From Phlyctochytrium arcticum (taxonomy: Eukaryota > Chytridiomycota > Chytridiomycetes > Chytridiales > Chytridiaceae), in the NCBI GenBank assembly GCA_025602905.1, contig JAHLKI010000033.1, positions 62,001 through 126,000 of the forward strand: a stretch of 64,000 nucleotides of DNA. Direction: 5' to 3'. Below, piece after piece: positions 1-11,529 of the stretch. A program made the position numbers and the translations under genes. Numbering within the stretch: the stretch's first letter is position 1; each line of letters opens with the position of its first letter. A model generated the notes under the pieces. It had not been told where the DNA came from and did no database searches. It was given only the letters and a program-made list of their open reading frames with translations.

Positions 1-772
1 TACTTCTTCTGACCAGCTGCCGACGCAGCTTACCCCTGAGAGCGCCATCGAAGTCTTTCGCATCTTCCCGGCCTCCTTTGAATTGGTTATCCAGCTTCTG
101 GAAGACTGGGTGGGCTTTGCGGCCGATATTTTGTCACATAGTTCCAATGGGGGTGGGTCCGAAGATAGAGACGCGCTCAATGATATCGTGCGAGAAGTGG
201 ACAAATTGCGCTCGCGCCGGCAGAATGAGTCTTCTGGTGCATACAAACCTCCACTAGTAGATGAGCCGGACGGCGGCATCTCGCTGGAAATCATTGCCCA
301 GCGCTTACTAGCATACCAGCAGGTCTGTATCTCACAACTTTTGCGAGTTTCCTGGCATTGGCTCATCTATTTCTTATATTTGTGATTTGATTAGGCTGAT
401 CCTACGTTCCTGCAAAACTTTCTCACGACTCGACAACGCCATGTGTCTAATATGAATACGCAGGTCACTCATTACCTCTCGCGGCGCCACGCCGTGAGCG
501 ATTACGGAGGGGCGGATGCAGCGGCTGACAGGGAGCGCCAGGCCATGGAGCTCGGGATCTCGGTTGTTGAGCTGTATGAGGAGGTTTTGCGCCTCGAAGG
601 ACTTTTGGAGAGCTTTTTGGGTTCCAGTCAGGTATGCAGGGCAATCTTTTTCGCGTACATTCTTTCTTGCGGTATCTCATATGATTTGTGTTGTTGTTAG
701 GCCGAACGCTTGCTGGAAGTTGCGGCCGTGCAGGACTGTCGCGACGTGTGCACCATGGCCCTGAATGGCTGA
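1..772 (+). CDS. 3' end of an unidentified protein gene (partial)
   Basis: Three exons can be joined in frame: 1-322 (reading frame starts at base 2), 395-631 and 701-772, ending in TGA. The introns 323-394 and 632-700 have GT-AG ends, and all junctions are phase 0. About 209 residues are visible. They look alpha-helical and mostly acidic, with segments such as QLLEDWVGFAADIL and VVELYEEVLRLEGLLESFLG, which suggests a helical-bundle C-terminus. I do not recognise the family and see no catalytic motif. The gene begins left of the window, so the domain that would identify it is probably missing. The exon joins are supported by continuous helical coding across both junctions. Confidence 0.7.
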
Positions 773-1232
773 GCCAACCACTGATTTTCCCATCTATCAT
801 ACATTTACACACTGCATCCGCTAAACAATCTTGCTCTTTTTCTCCCGATTCCCTCCCTTTTCACCCCTGCCACCTAATTTCTTCCTACCAGTACTCGAGC
901 ACTCCAATGACTCCATCCCTATCTAATTCACGGCCGACCCCCTATTACCCCATGTATTTCCTTGTATCATAAATTTGTCCTGTTTTTTATTCTATCTACT
1001 CCACCGCCCATCCCGTGAAAAGGTCACGGTATGGAATAAATTCCCACAAATCCAGTTACCAGCATTTCTGTGATGATGTTGGAGCATTCCAAAGGATTGA
1101 ACCCGGGCGTTTCGAAATTTACAACATTGCCCTCGTGACCCTCCCGTTGACGCTTTTTGAGATCCCCCTGGGTCCGGTCCCGGGCAACTTGCATATCGTA
1201 CGGCATGCAAACTCGAGTACAGGATTTCTTTT

Positions 1233-1395
1233 AAAAATACACTGCTGCAAGTGTATTTTTTGGGGACGCATGACCATGCAATACGCTGTGCCATACCGGC
1301 CATATACCGCCAGTACCGAGAGTACCGCTGGCAAGGCCGAACGGGGAAGGTGTATTTTTGCCATGGGCATCCCGACGCCCCTTTGGTGTATTTTT
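1233..1395. repeat. Repeated GTGTATTTTT words with a hairpin
   Basis: AAAAATACAC at 1233-1242 faces GTGTATTTTT at 1251-1260 as a perfect 10-bp inverted repeat around an 8-nt loop. The same GTGTATTTTT word recurs at 1350-1359 and 1386-1395. A related AAAAAATACAA lies near 1576. The spacing is irregular, so this is not a simple tandem array. It could be a binding-site cluster or the remains of a small element. Confidence 0.55.
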
Positions 1396-3501
1396 TACTC
1401 GGATGGTCCGCCGATACAGCTGATATCTCGAGTATCATGTTGCCGAAGCCGTTCGTTCGGGATGCGTACGATGACATTCAACTTTCTCCTGGTCTTTGAC
1501 TCTTTGGTAATGTCGGGCATAATGTGCCGTTTGAGCGATTAATTTTCCAGCATTGATAACCCATCAATTGCGATAAAAAATACAATTTCCTGGAGGAAAT
1601 ATCAATCTCGCCAATGAAATAAAAACGTTTTTTTCTGGATATGGAATACTCTGCTTCCCAGAGTGTGTCCCGAAAAGCATGTGTGTTGTGATTGTTGTGA
1701 TCCTATCGGCCGTGGCACCTTGGCTTGTCAAAGCCACTTTCCGGGCGTCCCGACGTTCGGACAACCGCAATGCGCGTCCGGTTCTGTATACGCGCGTTTC
1801 TTGACGCGGTCTACGCGCGATGCTGGAAGAAAGACCGTGAAAAGAGACGCTGGAAAAGAAGACACTTTAGAAGACACTTTGAGTAAAAAAAGACCGAGGA
1901 AAACTGACTGGCGCAGAGCCGGGGGAGACGTACTTGAGTATGTGTGTGGAGCAGCAGGTCTGGCGCCGCGCAAAAGTCCGCCCTTGTGCCCGTCGAAAAT
2001 GAATCCGAAATTATGAATTAAACAAGGCTCAAGTCATATCGAGTACAAGGGGCGTCCTCATTTTGGTGACGTTTTGACATTTCAAAGCGGCCGGTAAACG
2101 TAAAAGCCTTGGCTGGTTCAGGCGGCGGGGCGAGTCTGGGTCAGCCTGAGCCTTCTCAAATTGAGTCAATTGCAAGTTGCCCAATGGGATTTCTGCACCT
2201 CATCAATCCCAGAAAGATGGTCATGCCCATATTTGTGCGTCTTGAAGAGCAAACTTTTATCGTCCTCTGTGCTCCCCGTGTTTTTATTCCTTGAGTTATC
2301 ATATCACAGCGAGAGATCGATTGATGCAGCATGCCAAGAAAACATTGTCTCATCCCAAAAGTATTGCAACCAAAGACGCATCTCTCACAGCTCAAGCGCT
2401 GGTATGACAATCATATATCATATCCGAGTATAATGCGATGGTTCAGCGCCGTGTCTGCCATGGGTTGACAAGAGGTTTGTGAGGAACTGTGACCCCGGTA
2501 CTGTGCACGGATTTCGTGCAGCAAAAGGAAAGAGACCGCATCCGCGTCTCCGCGCATAATTCCACCGTGTTGATATGCTCGGCATCGCGGTCTTGCTTTC
2601 AATCAACGGAGCAGGATGCAGATGATATATATGCAAATTCGCCTTTGGTTTGTCGGGCAAGACTCGCTGGCTTTGCTCGCTGCGCGTGCGCGGACCATCC
2701 TCCTTTTGCCTTCGCCGTCTTCGCCGTCCCTGCACAGCCCATTAGCACCGCTTCTCCGTGAATGGCTTTATGAGATATAGAAGGGATATAGAGAAAACTT
2801 TGTTGGGGTGGGCAAGTTGCTTCACTGTTCGCCGCCGGCCGGTCGTGTGTGGGCTGGTAAATTTGCTGGACAAGCAGCAGCCAGCCAGATGGGAAAACGG
2901 TCGCTATCGCCCCACGAATGCGCAAAATATACGACTTCTGCCCAACCCTTGACCGAGCCCTCGGCCAAGGTGATACCCAATGCAAAATCTACACCCACAA
3001 ATAATAATAATGGCGCCCCGTTCGACGCATCCTCCGCTGCCGCGTGCGTGCGATCCGAGTTCTGGAGATTCTTCCCTCCCATGAACACTCGACCTCTGTT
3101 TACGTTTATTTAGTGCGCCGCATCTCGCTGCCCTCGGTGTAAATCCTTCTCGTTTTCCCCATCGCATCGCTACTTTCAACAACCGCCCTTGGAGCGTAGG
3201 GTCTCGCCCACCAGCAGCATCGCGCATCTACCAAGACCTGTCAAACTCAGTCCCGTGGCAGCATCATCAAGCCCACGTACGATATTTGGTTCTCCTCTTT
3301 GGCCCGCCCCGCACCGTTGCAGCCAGCCAATTGGCATTCGTCATCTCTCTCCGGAAAACGGCATCAAGCTGCGTCGTCGTCGTCGTCGCCAGCACCACTT
3401 TGGCACCAATCAGGCGGGCGCCCTCTTGTCGTGAGATTTCGCTTGGCGTGTGATTTGTGGACGCCAGATCCGCCTGTCGCCTCAACGGCCGGAATCAGCC
3501 G

Positions 3502-3962
3502 GTAAGTCATTGTTAGAATTCATTGGTACATAGATACAAAAAGTTGGCCCCTTCGTGACCTGCGGGTGGATCATTGCGGGGTTTGAATCATTGGCGTTTC
3601 TGACAACGCTGGAGGGCGTGGGGAACTTATTGGGTGGACATCTTGAAGGAGCAAGAGGCGTTGGTTATACTCGAGTGTCTATACTCCAAAAAAAGCACGA
3701 CGACGAACACAATCACAATCGAGAATCGACGGAAACAGCCAAAGCCTGGTTTTGGGGGGGGGCGAGGGGAGTTACCAAGTTGCCACTGAAAAGTTTCCGT
3801 CGGGTGGAGCCCCTGGAAGGTACTTTTTTCATTTGGATTTTTTGGTGGACAAAAGTGGACAATTCGGAAGGAAGGGCAGCGAAGGCATAGAAAGAATACG
3901 ACTGGAGGAATGGCGGTTTTGTGCGCTGCGATTTTTACTTATCCGCCTTGTTCAAATTTCAG
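3502..3962 (+). other. Candidate 5'-leader intron of the gene at 4035
   Basis: A consensus donor GTAAGT starts at 3502, and a pyrimidine-rich acceptor TTTCAG ends at 3962, 72 nt before the chosen ATG. At 461 nt it is much longer than the coding introns here, but leader introns are often long. Supported only by splice consensus. Confidence 0.3.
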
Positions 3963-4034
3963 ATCCCGCAACGTTGAACATCCTACACCTGCGCCACAAT
4001 TTCTGACAGACCAACGCCGCAGATCCGAAATTGC

Positions 4035-5836
4035 ATGAATTCTCCAACGCTTAACCCCCACAACTCCAACAAAATAGCCACCAACAACAACAGCAACGGG
4101 CGGATGCCGCGAAGTCGAGCGCAGACGTACCATTATGGATCGCAATCGCAACCAGCCGGCATGGACTACCCCGCAAACTACAGCAACTTCAACCCTCAAC
4201 TCTACAGCCCCTACCCGCAATACCACTCCAACCGATATGCATTCCACACCATGAACTCGCCCGGATCTCCCCATATCATGAGTGCCCCAGGATCCCCAAT
4301 GTCTATCGGAATGGAGAACGCGTCGTCGCCATTAAGCGAAACCGCTCCCCACCATCATCATCAATCAACAACATCGGGACCAGCCTACGGAGTATCACAC
4401 ATGCCAGCAACCACGGACAGATCAAATTCGGCCCTTCGACATCAACAATACCCCGAGTCCTGTAATCCCCCTCCCCAACACCTCCAACCCGCATACCATC
4501 CCATATCTTCGCCCACTCCGCAACAATCTCATGCATCTCACCATCACCAGACACAAGCCCACCACCCAGCCCATCTTGCTTACCACGCACAACCGCCGAA
4601 TATGCGACGTCCAGGACTCTCCTCTCACCGCCAGCGGAGTACTAGCGAACACATCATGAAACCCCAGAATCTTTTGGTCGATACCAACCACCATCATCAC
4701 TCAGCACTATCATACGGGATGCTTGTGTCTCCTCTATCAACCCCAACCGAACATTATGAATCCCAAATGTCTTTGACGACGGGATCTATGCTCATGAACA
4801 ACAACGACAGTAGCCAGGGTGGGTCAATGAGCATGGGAAGCCATATGGGGGCATCTTCAATGCATTCATATCATCACAGTGGATTTTTGAATCCAGCCCA
4901 CCTGTCTCAACCCGCCGCCCTATCCTCGTCATCGTCATTATCTCGTCGTCGTGCACCATCTGCGCCTCTTGGACCACCGCATATGGGTTCTCCCTATTAT
5001 CAAACTCCGCTTACCTTCCCCCAACGAATCGGGCAGCCCTGGAAGTAGCCCACACTTGGGCTATAGTCAAGTCAAAACCAGTGGCATCCCGTCATCCTCT
5101 GCATTGAATGCTGTCCCCACACCCACATCATGTTCTCCGGACCCGGGCGACCTATCAGAACACGGCTCCACTGTACCAATGAATCCCGTTGACGAGGAAT
5201 TCAAGCGCCGAATTCTGCAACTCAAGTTTGAGGAACGCGAAATCGCCATTGATTATCTCAAAGAACAGGCCAAAAAGACGGGTTTTTCGGTTCTTGTCCG
5301 CACTAGTCGACCAGATTACGTTGTGATTATTTGCAATTGTGGACGCCGCGTCAAGCAGGTGGAGGGCGAACGGAAGCGGAAACGAAAGCGAAAGACGGCC
5401 ATGACGGGTTGCGAATGGCATGTCATTTTGTTTCGACGAACTATCCCAGGGTATGTATGCTCTCTGTCAACCTGATGTTTTATTTTCCATTTGCTCATCA
5501 TGATTTGTTTCTCCTTTTTATAGAAGTGCCGCACCTCGATTATGGGAGTACCGGGCAAGCAGCAAGATGGAGCATAACCATGCTTTAGATCTTGGAAAGC
5601 CACAACAAGATCAAATTCAATTACCACCTCACCAGCAACAGCCACAGCAACATCACCACCACCATCATCATCATGAATCACAATCAGAACAACAGTCAAC
5701 ACAATCACAACATGACCAGCACGAACAGCACGATTTCAAACATGACCTCAAAGAGGAAACCCTTCGCGAAAGCCTTTCACCTCCTCGCATCCAACAGCCC
5801 CTTGACTACAAACATGAACGCGGAGCACCTCAATAG
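4035..5836 (+). CDS. FAR1/WRKY-GCM1-type zinc-domain transcription factor (copy A, apparent frameshift)
   Basis: Exons 4035-5450 and 5524-5836, with a GTATGT..TAG intron between. The N-terminal half is low-complexity (Asn, Ser, His, Gln, Pro), typical of a regulator activation region. The C-terminal part carries a basic DNA-binding-like domain: CNCGRR, a run of Lys/Arg, TGCEW, then WEYRA and MEHNHAL. This gives the C..C..HxH zinc ligands of the FAR1/WRKY-GCM1 fold. A Gln/His-rich tail ends the protein. The frame changes once: the first frame runs to a stop at 5048, while the domain is one base ahead. Dropping one C from the five-C run at 5018-5022 makes a continuous 575-aa protein. This is either a sequencing/assembly error or a real inactivating indel. 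The paralogue at 7814-9493 is intact. The start at 4035 is the first ATG of the open frame. Targets are unknown; a nuclear role is inferred from the domain. Confidence 0.75.
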
Positions 5837-7813
5837 CCTGAACATGAACCCCATTTCTTCATTCTTTTCACTCCTCCTCCTGCACAAAACTTCCCATCAT
5901 CCACATACTCCCTAAATACATTACGTCCCACACCCTCTTTTTTCTTTTTAGATATTCTGTAATACTATAGATTTATACCACAGATCCCATATACTTTTAT
6001 AGTACCCGTACACATGTCCGCTCCAATTTGTGCAATTCGTATTTAATTTGATGCCTTTATTCTCAATATTCTGTCGGCTGTCGTGTGTAAAGTCCACTTG
6101 GTTTGCGTATTCGATTTTTTAGTTGTTTCAAACGTAGTGGGTCGTTTAACCCTGTATGGTTGTTTTGGTAGCACCTGGTCGAGGAGACAAATGGGTCGCT
6201 TTATGGGTGATCTGATTGTGATTTGGCGTAGAGGGAGAAAAATAGTCGGATTACACTTGCTGCTCCTCTGATCAAGCAAAGGATGTCCAGTGAACTAACG
6301 AGATACACTCGAAATCTTTGACTTGAGCAGAGGAGCCAAGTTGTCCAGTTTTGCTGCGTGGGAAATTACGAACGAGAGCTCGAGGAAGAATCACGAGCAC
6401 GGTATAAGTAAAAGGCGAAACGAAAGAGTAAGCAGCTTTTGCAACTGACGTTCGAAGGGCGGATATATTTCCTTTCTCTACCTTCTGGTCGCACCTAAAT
6501 CCAAAAGATACGGCAACGTAAGACTCGACAAGTCTAGTATAATTATCATTGGCAAGATAGCTCATTCCACATAATCGAAGCAGGTGTGACTTACCTGTTA
6601 GTCGGATTTTTGCCCACCACTTTGCCCGGCTCTCAACTCATCCCTCTCAGCATTGCCTCCCCACACTCTTCGATCAGGTTTCGATCGGGTTGCAGAGACA
6701 CGCCGTGCCAGTATTTCGCGTTCGTATCGTCAAAGTTGTTTAGGCCTGGAACTAAATTTTCTGCCATGAAGGGGATGGTATTCAGACCGGACCTGCTTCT
6801 TTTGTCGTCTTCGCGGGCTTCTGCTCAAGAGTCTTGAAATCACAATACTGAAAATGGGTCACAGGCAAAATAGTACCTTTGAATGGTAGCAAGTTCGTCC
6901 TTTATTATATCCTCATCGGATCCGTTGCTTGTGAGTCTGCGGTTTATGATACTACCCATGTAAAAGAAAGTCAATGGGTGGACTACCGGTACCGTACCTT
7001 GCAGAGGGTGTAGTTATGTAGGCTCGGGTAAGATCGGGTCCATTTACTTGATGTACTTATTTATCAACCTCCGGTGGATTCCGATTAACGCTCATGCACC
7101 AAATTCAAATCTGAAGATTCAACAGACAAATAGTACCAAAACAGGGAAAGCCCTTTGGACGATGCCCTGAATCTCTCAGGTGGGTTTTTTTCTTCGGCTC
7201 TGTTTTTTTGGCGATTTTTTGTTGAGTTTCAAGTGGTTCGAGTACTGTGGTTTGGGCGTGAAACTTGTTTTGGTTTTTTTTCGTAGGCAGATGTCACACT
7301 ACCATTGAAGGTGTGGTCCCGAGCTCCTATGGTGAGGGGGTCCAGGGGGGAGTTTTTGTGGACAATGCCAAGAAGTGGTTCAGTTTATGGGACTTCATGG
7401 GTGGGGCATTGGGGCTTTACTGATCCCCGGGTCCATGTCGAACAACATTTGGCGTAACTTTATTTGACACTTGCTTTGGTAACAAACTCACGCTTACTTT
7501 CAAGAGTTGAGCAAAAAAAATCCGTCTTCTCCCACCAGTAAGAGAACGTCCTCTCGACAATCAATGGCGTTCAGCTACTAAAAATTCATATTGACAAATG
7601 ATGGGAGAGCCTGCTACCAAAAGATGTATTCAAAGTAATGAGAAGACTAGCGCTGAGGTACTGAAGGATGGGAAGGATATATGATATATGAGACGAATCC
7701 CAACAGTGCAAAAATGAACTACATTATAGAGTGAGTTTCCAAAATGCGAATTAAAGTTGCTAGCTACAGTATTGCTAATAAATATGGGATGATGAGGGGA
7801 AAATAGTGGACGA
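5837..7813. other. Intergenic region between the convergent FAR1-type paralogues
   Basis: About 2 kb between two convergent stop codons. It should hold both 3' ends and is AT-rich just after 5837. Short open frames on both strands (for example minus 6272-6565) have no recognisable domain and no matching splice structure. I see no gene in it. Confidence 0.5.
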
Positions 7814-9493
7814 CTAAGGCGCATCGATGACGGGTAGACTATGGTTGTGGTCCATCTTCGGTGTTGCTCGGAACTCCCACTTGTTTGTACCGCTTCGAAA
7901 GAGGACTACACGCCATTCACAACCAGTCATGGCAGTCTTGAACCGGCGGTTGCGCTTCCGTTCCCCTTTGAGACGTTTCAGACGGCGGCCACAGTTGCAG
8001 ATGACGACGACGTAGTCGGGTTTGGATGTACGGACGAGAACTGAGAAACCGTACTGCTTGGATTCTTCCTTGATAAATTCGATTGCCGGTTCCTTTGACT
8101 CAAAGAAGTGGTTCATCAGGCCGCGGCGAAAGACTTGGGGGTCGTAGCGGACCAGGCCGGGAGGGAGTGGAGGTGAAATGGGTCGTGGGCCCATGGCCAT
8201 CATGCCGGGCATTGGAGGATAGTATCCCATCTGATGTTGCTGTTGCTGCTGCTGCGGATGGTGTGTGTAAGTCCGGCGGGGGAAATTGCTGGGAATTGGT
8301 GACGCTGTCAAAGAAGAGGATCCCGAACCATGTTGTGGGTAGTAGGGTGCAGGTCGAAAAGGCGGTGGGGGCGTGTCGTGCGGAAGAGTAGGGGAGTGGA
8401 ACGAGTTGCTGCGCACATGTTGTGAAGTGTTGCTGCCAACGGAAGGCAAAACATCCGGTTGGTAGAGAGATGAATGATGTGATGACGATGACCCAGAGCC
8501 AGTAGAGCGGTGACCAGAAGGTTGGGCGTGTGAATAAGGAGATGGCATACGAGAGGATGGATTTGATGAGGAGCCCATCCCATAAGAAGAGCTGCCTATA
8601 TTCAGTTGAGACTGCGGAAGATGCGAGGATGAGGTGCCATAGTTCATCAAAGGATCCGGATAGGAGCTAGAGTAGCCCATGGGCATTCCACCTCCGCTGC
8701 TTGACTGTGATGGGTACGGGTAGCTAGACTGATTACCATAGCTCACAGTAGAACCTTGCAAGGAGTTGCCACCCGAGGCAACATGCGTACTGGACCCTTC
8801 TCCGCCCGAGTCATACAACGACGATGATTGGTACCCATGTTGGGATGGCACAGATGGGGATTCGCGACGGCTTGAAGATTGATTCCCTCCTTGCAAATGG
8901 CCGAGTTGGGGTGATGATAGAGATGTCGATGATGAATGATGCCTGGAGTGGCCTGGGATGGCAGAGTGCGACGATTGCAGGCCGCTTTGTGCAGTGTTGA
9001 AATGGGAAGAAGAGGAAGAGTGAAGATGTGCTGAGCGGTGGGAGGAGGGAGATGGATATTGTTGAGAGACGCCATCAAAGTGCTGGAATGATGGGAGCTG
9101 TACATTGCTGGGTATCACGTGCTGAGGATCGGAGATGCTATTTCGACTGGCCTGGTACCCAGATGATGTCCTGGGGTGATGGTGGTGAGATGACGGTGCA
9201 TACGATGGGGGTTGTTGCTGGATGGGACGGGTGTTGTGAAGGTGGCTTGTTAGAGGCATCTCGCTGTTGCTGGATTCGGTCGAATATAGATGATCTTGAT
9301 TCTGCATGGCAGTTGCAGGTTGCGTGAATACAGCCCTGCCCACCGGAAGGCACGGTATCGACAGGGGGTTACTGGTCGGTGGAGTGTTGTATCTATCGCT
9401 CTCCACGGCACTGCCTGGTTCAAAAGCACTTTTTGTGATGGAGGTCGCGTTGTCGTGTACGGGATGCAATGACAACCCTCGATGCTGGCCCAT
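7814..9493 (-). CDS. FAR1/WRKY-GCM1-type zinc-domain transcription factor (copy B)
   Basis: One long exon gives 559 aa from the first in-frame ATG at 9493. The frame stays open upstream to about 9550 without another ATG and meets a CACAG acceptor, so a leader intron or small upstream exon is possible. Residues 1-410 are Ser/His/Gln/Pro-rich. The last 110 residues closely match copy A: a shared GFSVLVRTS segment, CNCGRR, a basic stretch, TAMTGCEW, then KWEFRA and MDHNHSL. The likely zinc ligands are C, C and HxH. The protein ends ten residues after the HxH, whereas copy A has a Gln/His-rich tail. The two copies are convergent and about 2 kb apart, which suggests local inverted duplication. Predicted nuclear DNA-binding protein; target and pathway unknown. 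Confidence 0.85.
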   Translation of the reverse strand: MGQHRGLSLHPVHDNATSITKSAFEPGSAVESDRYNTPPTSNPLSIPCLPVGRAVFTQPATAMQNQDHLYSTESSNSEMPLTSHLHNTRPIQQQPPSYAPSSHHHHPRTSSGYQASRNSISDPQHVIPSNVQLPSFQHFDGVSQQYPSPSSHRSAHLHSSSSSHFNTAQSGLQSSHSAIPGHSRHHSSSTSLSSPQLGHLQGGNQSSSRRESPSVPSQHGYQSSSLYDSGGEGSSTHVASGGNSLQGSTVSYGNQSSYPYPSQSSSGGGMPMGYSSSYPDPLMNYGTSSSHLPQSQLNIGSSSYGMGSSSNPSSRMPSPYSHAQPSGHRSTGSGSSSSHHSSLYQPDVLPSVGSNTSQHVRSNSFHSPTLPHDTPPPPFRPAPYYPQHGSGSSSLTASPIPSNFPRRTYTHHPQQQQQQHQMGYYPPMPGMMAMGPRPISPPLPPGLVRYDPQVFRRGLMNHFFESKEPAIEFIKEESKQYGFSVLVRTSKPDYVVVICNCGRRLKRLKGERKRNRRFKTAMTGCEWRVVLFRSGTNKWEFRATPKMDHNHSLPVIDAP

Positions 9494-11529
9494 TCCACCT
9501 TGTATGGACGGAAAATGCACAGCTGTATTGTTTCCCTCGAAATAGGAATCTATCTGTGGTGTTCAACAATGTTCCTTGATAAAGACGGACGGAGAAGTGG
9601 TAGTTTGGTGAAGTTCAGTTGAAGACTTGGTCAACGTTGTATGCAATGCCAACTGGTTGGTGAAATATAGTAGGAATGTAAGGCTTCGTCCACGTTTTGT
9701 TGCTGATTTAAGCGACTCAAAGAATGGATGGAGTTGTGCCGATCGGCATGGATCGCCCCGAGAATTAGTGGATGTAGGTTCTCAACAGCCGACAGGACGC
9801 CGTCTAATAATGCCGATGATAGACAATATGATGAGCCCTCGAATTGCGTAGATGGTTGACGAGCAGGACCTCAGGAGCCGGGTGTCTCTGGTCAAGGGAG
9901 CTCTATGGGGTGTAGATGGGAGCTATCGGAAACTAAAACTTGTAGGCCGTCAATGGTCCAAGAGATACAAAACGAACGGGCCTCTTGAATAAAGATGGTT
10001 GTACCGGCGACAACGTCGTCTTCTTAAGGTGCTCCGGACAAATGTTGGCAGCCGAAAATGAAAAACCGAAAGCGTCAATATATCTGAAATCCTAGATTGA
10101 TGAGAATTGATTGATGAGAAAAAATATGCGCCAACGGGACAACAAAAAAATACAGAAACAACCGTCTCCCCCCTCCAACAAGGTTCAAATTCTGCTCATG
10201 CTGGGCAGTCCGGCTCCGAGTATTCGCAACTCGATGCATTCCGATCATCCAGAGAAAAAAGCCAGAGCACTGCAGCCTAACGCGTCGAAACAGAGGCAGG
10301 TCAATGCTTGAATGAGCCAACCAGGCAACGCGCGACGCGTTGCGCGGTGCGCGTTATTGCATTGCTCCATATTAAGGAGTGCGCAGAATCCAGCCTTGGC
10401 TCAGACAGCGCAGCGACTGCCCCGGGTGCTTCGGAGACGGTAGCTGCCGGGGACCTCTGAGGCATTGTCGCAGGTTCCGTCTCACTCCCAGAGTGCGCCT
10501 ACCAGGCCTAGTATTTTTGCGCTATGCGCCATAGTCCTCACGCGCATGTCCGCTCCCACATCCCGTCTTGAAACACAGGTGCAGTAAACCCCAAGTCCGT
10601 TGGCTGCGTCAGCACTATTGACCATCCCGTCACATAATAAGATAAGACCTAGGGTTTAATCTGATTTAATGACACTCTCCGACAATATGGCGCCGGCAAT
10701 TTTACGGACATCCTTGGAGTGTCCCCCCGCGTGTTATAGCTACATGAGTTTTGTCATGCCGCCGGACTTCGACGACGAGATAAATTTTAAGCAGAATTGT
10801 ATTGGAGTAAAATGAACTAATTGGGGAGGTACGCCGTGGGTAATTGGTTACTTTCGTAGTTGATGGGGTTTCCACCCAGATGGTGGGACGGCAGGCAGAT
10901 AGATGGCAGGACTCTAAATTATTGTAGCTTCATTAATAAACGTTGGCCCAGTTCTCGGAAGCAAGGACTACTACGGAAATTCTGGGACAAATTGGGTACG
11001 ACAGGCATAGGTAGTCTTCCGTGCTGTTGAGACCGGGTTGAATGCGCCTTGTTTTGAATGAATTGTCCCTGTAGTATGTGTAGTATGATAATGTTTCTGC
11101 AATGCTTGGGATGCGAAAGTCTTTGGGATGCGACAAATGCATGGCAGGTTTGCTGCAAGATTTTTGCCCGCTGCATAATTCTCTCTGGTTAGGTAATGAT
11201 ACTATTTTTGACTCCGCTCTATACCCCCAAACTGAGCAAGTGTCGCATTTTTCTGGATCAACATACGCTTCGGCCACTTATCAATACTGGATTTGACGCA
11301 TTGACGAGATATCTTGTTGCCTAGGAGGAATTCTGTAATATCTGGTCCAAGTCGCGGGCTTCCGAAGATTGCCTCATCAAGTATTCAGTATTGTGGCTTC
11401 TCTCTTGAGCTTGAAGATCAGAGAACAGCGGGGAAGAAAGCGATCAGTCAGGTTGTCAAGCTCGAGAGCCGACAAGCCAACTGCTGCAGGTCCGACAACA
11501 TTGTGGGCGACCGGTAGCAAACATAAATT
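9494..11529. other. Gene-free interval with two ACGCGT words
   Basis: About 2 kb with no supported gene. It holds the presumed promoter of copy B (minus) and of the RapGAP gene (plus). ACGCGT, the MluI cell-cycle box bound by MBF-type factors in fungi, occurs at 10280-10285 and 10335-10340. A Cys-containing open frame on minus (10933-11277) lacks an ATG and a domain. Confidence 0.45.
10325..10343. repeat. GC-rich inverted repeat containing ACGCGT
   Basis: GCAACGCG at 10325-10332 and CGCGTTGC at 10336-10343 form a perfect 8-bp inverted repeat around CGA. The right arm overlaps an ACGCGT word. It may be a protein-binding palindrome; no function is shown. Confidence 0.4.

Larger units (their letters stand above)
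773..4034. other. Gene-free stretch upstream of the first FAR1-type gene
   Basis: About 3.3 kb without a convincing gene. Open frames here are short, overlap on both strands and show no domain. It contains the repeated GTGTATTTTT words (1233-1395), a TATATAT stretch near 2627 and probably the promoter and untranslated leader of the gene starting at 4035, including a candidate leader intron (3502-3962). The region 3000-3500 is CGTC/CAGC-rich and may be transcribed leader. Confidence 0.5.

Noticed and set aside
4940..5040. An intron instead of a frameshift in FAR1-type copy A
   Set aside because: All GT-AG pairs tried in this interval give the wrong phase for the downstream domain; one-base removal in the C run does not.
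8083..9327. Long plus-strand open frames across the FAR1-type copy B
   Set aside because: They are antisense shadows of a Ser/His/Gln-rich coding exon.
10919..11277. Overlapping minus-strand frames with several Cys (CDTC near the start)
   Set aside because: No ATG, two frames compete, no CxxC...RD pattern, so it is neither a Fanzor end nor a supported gene.
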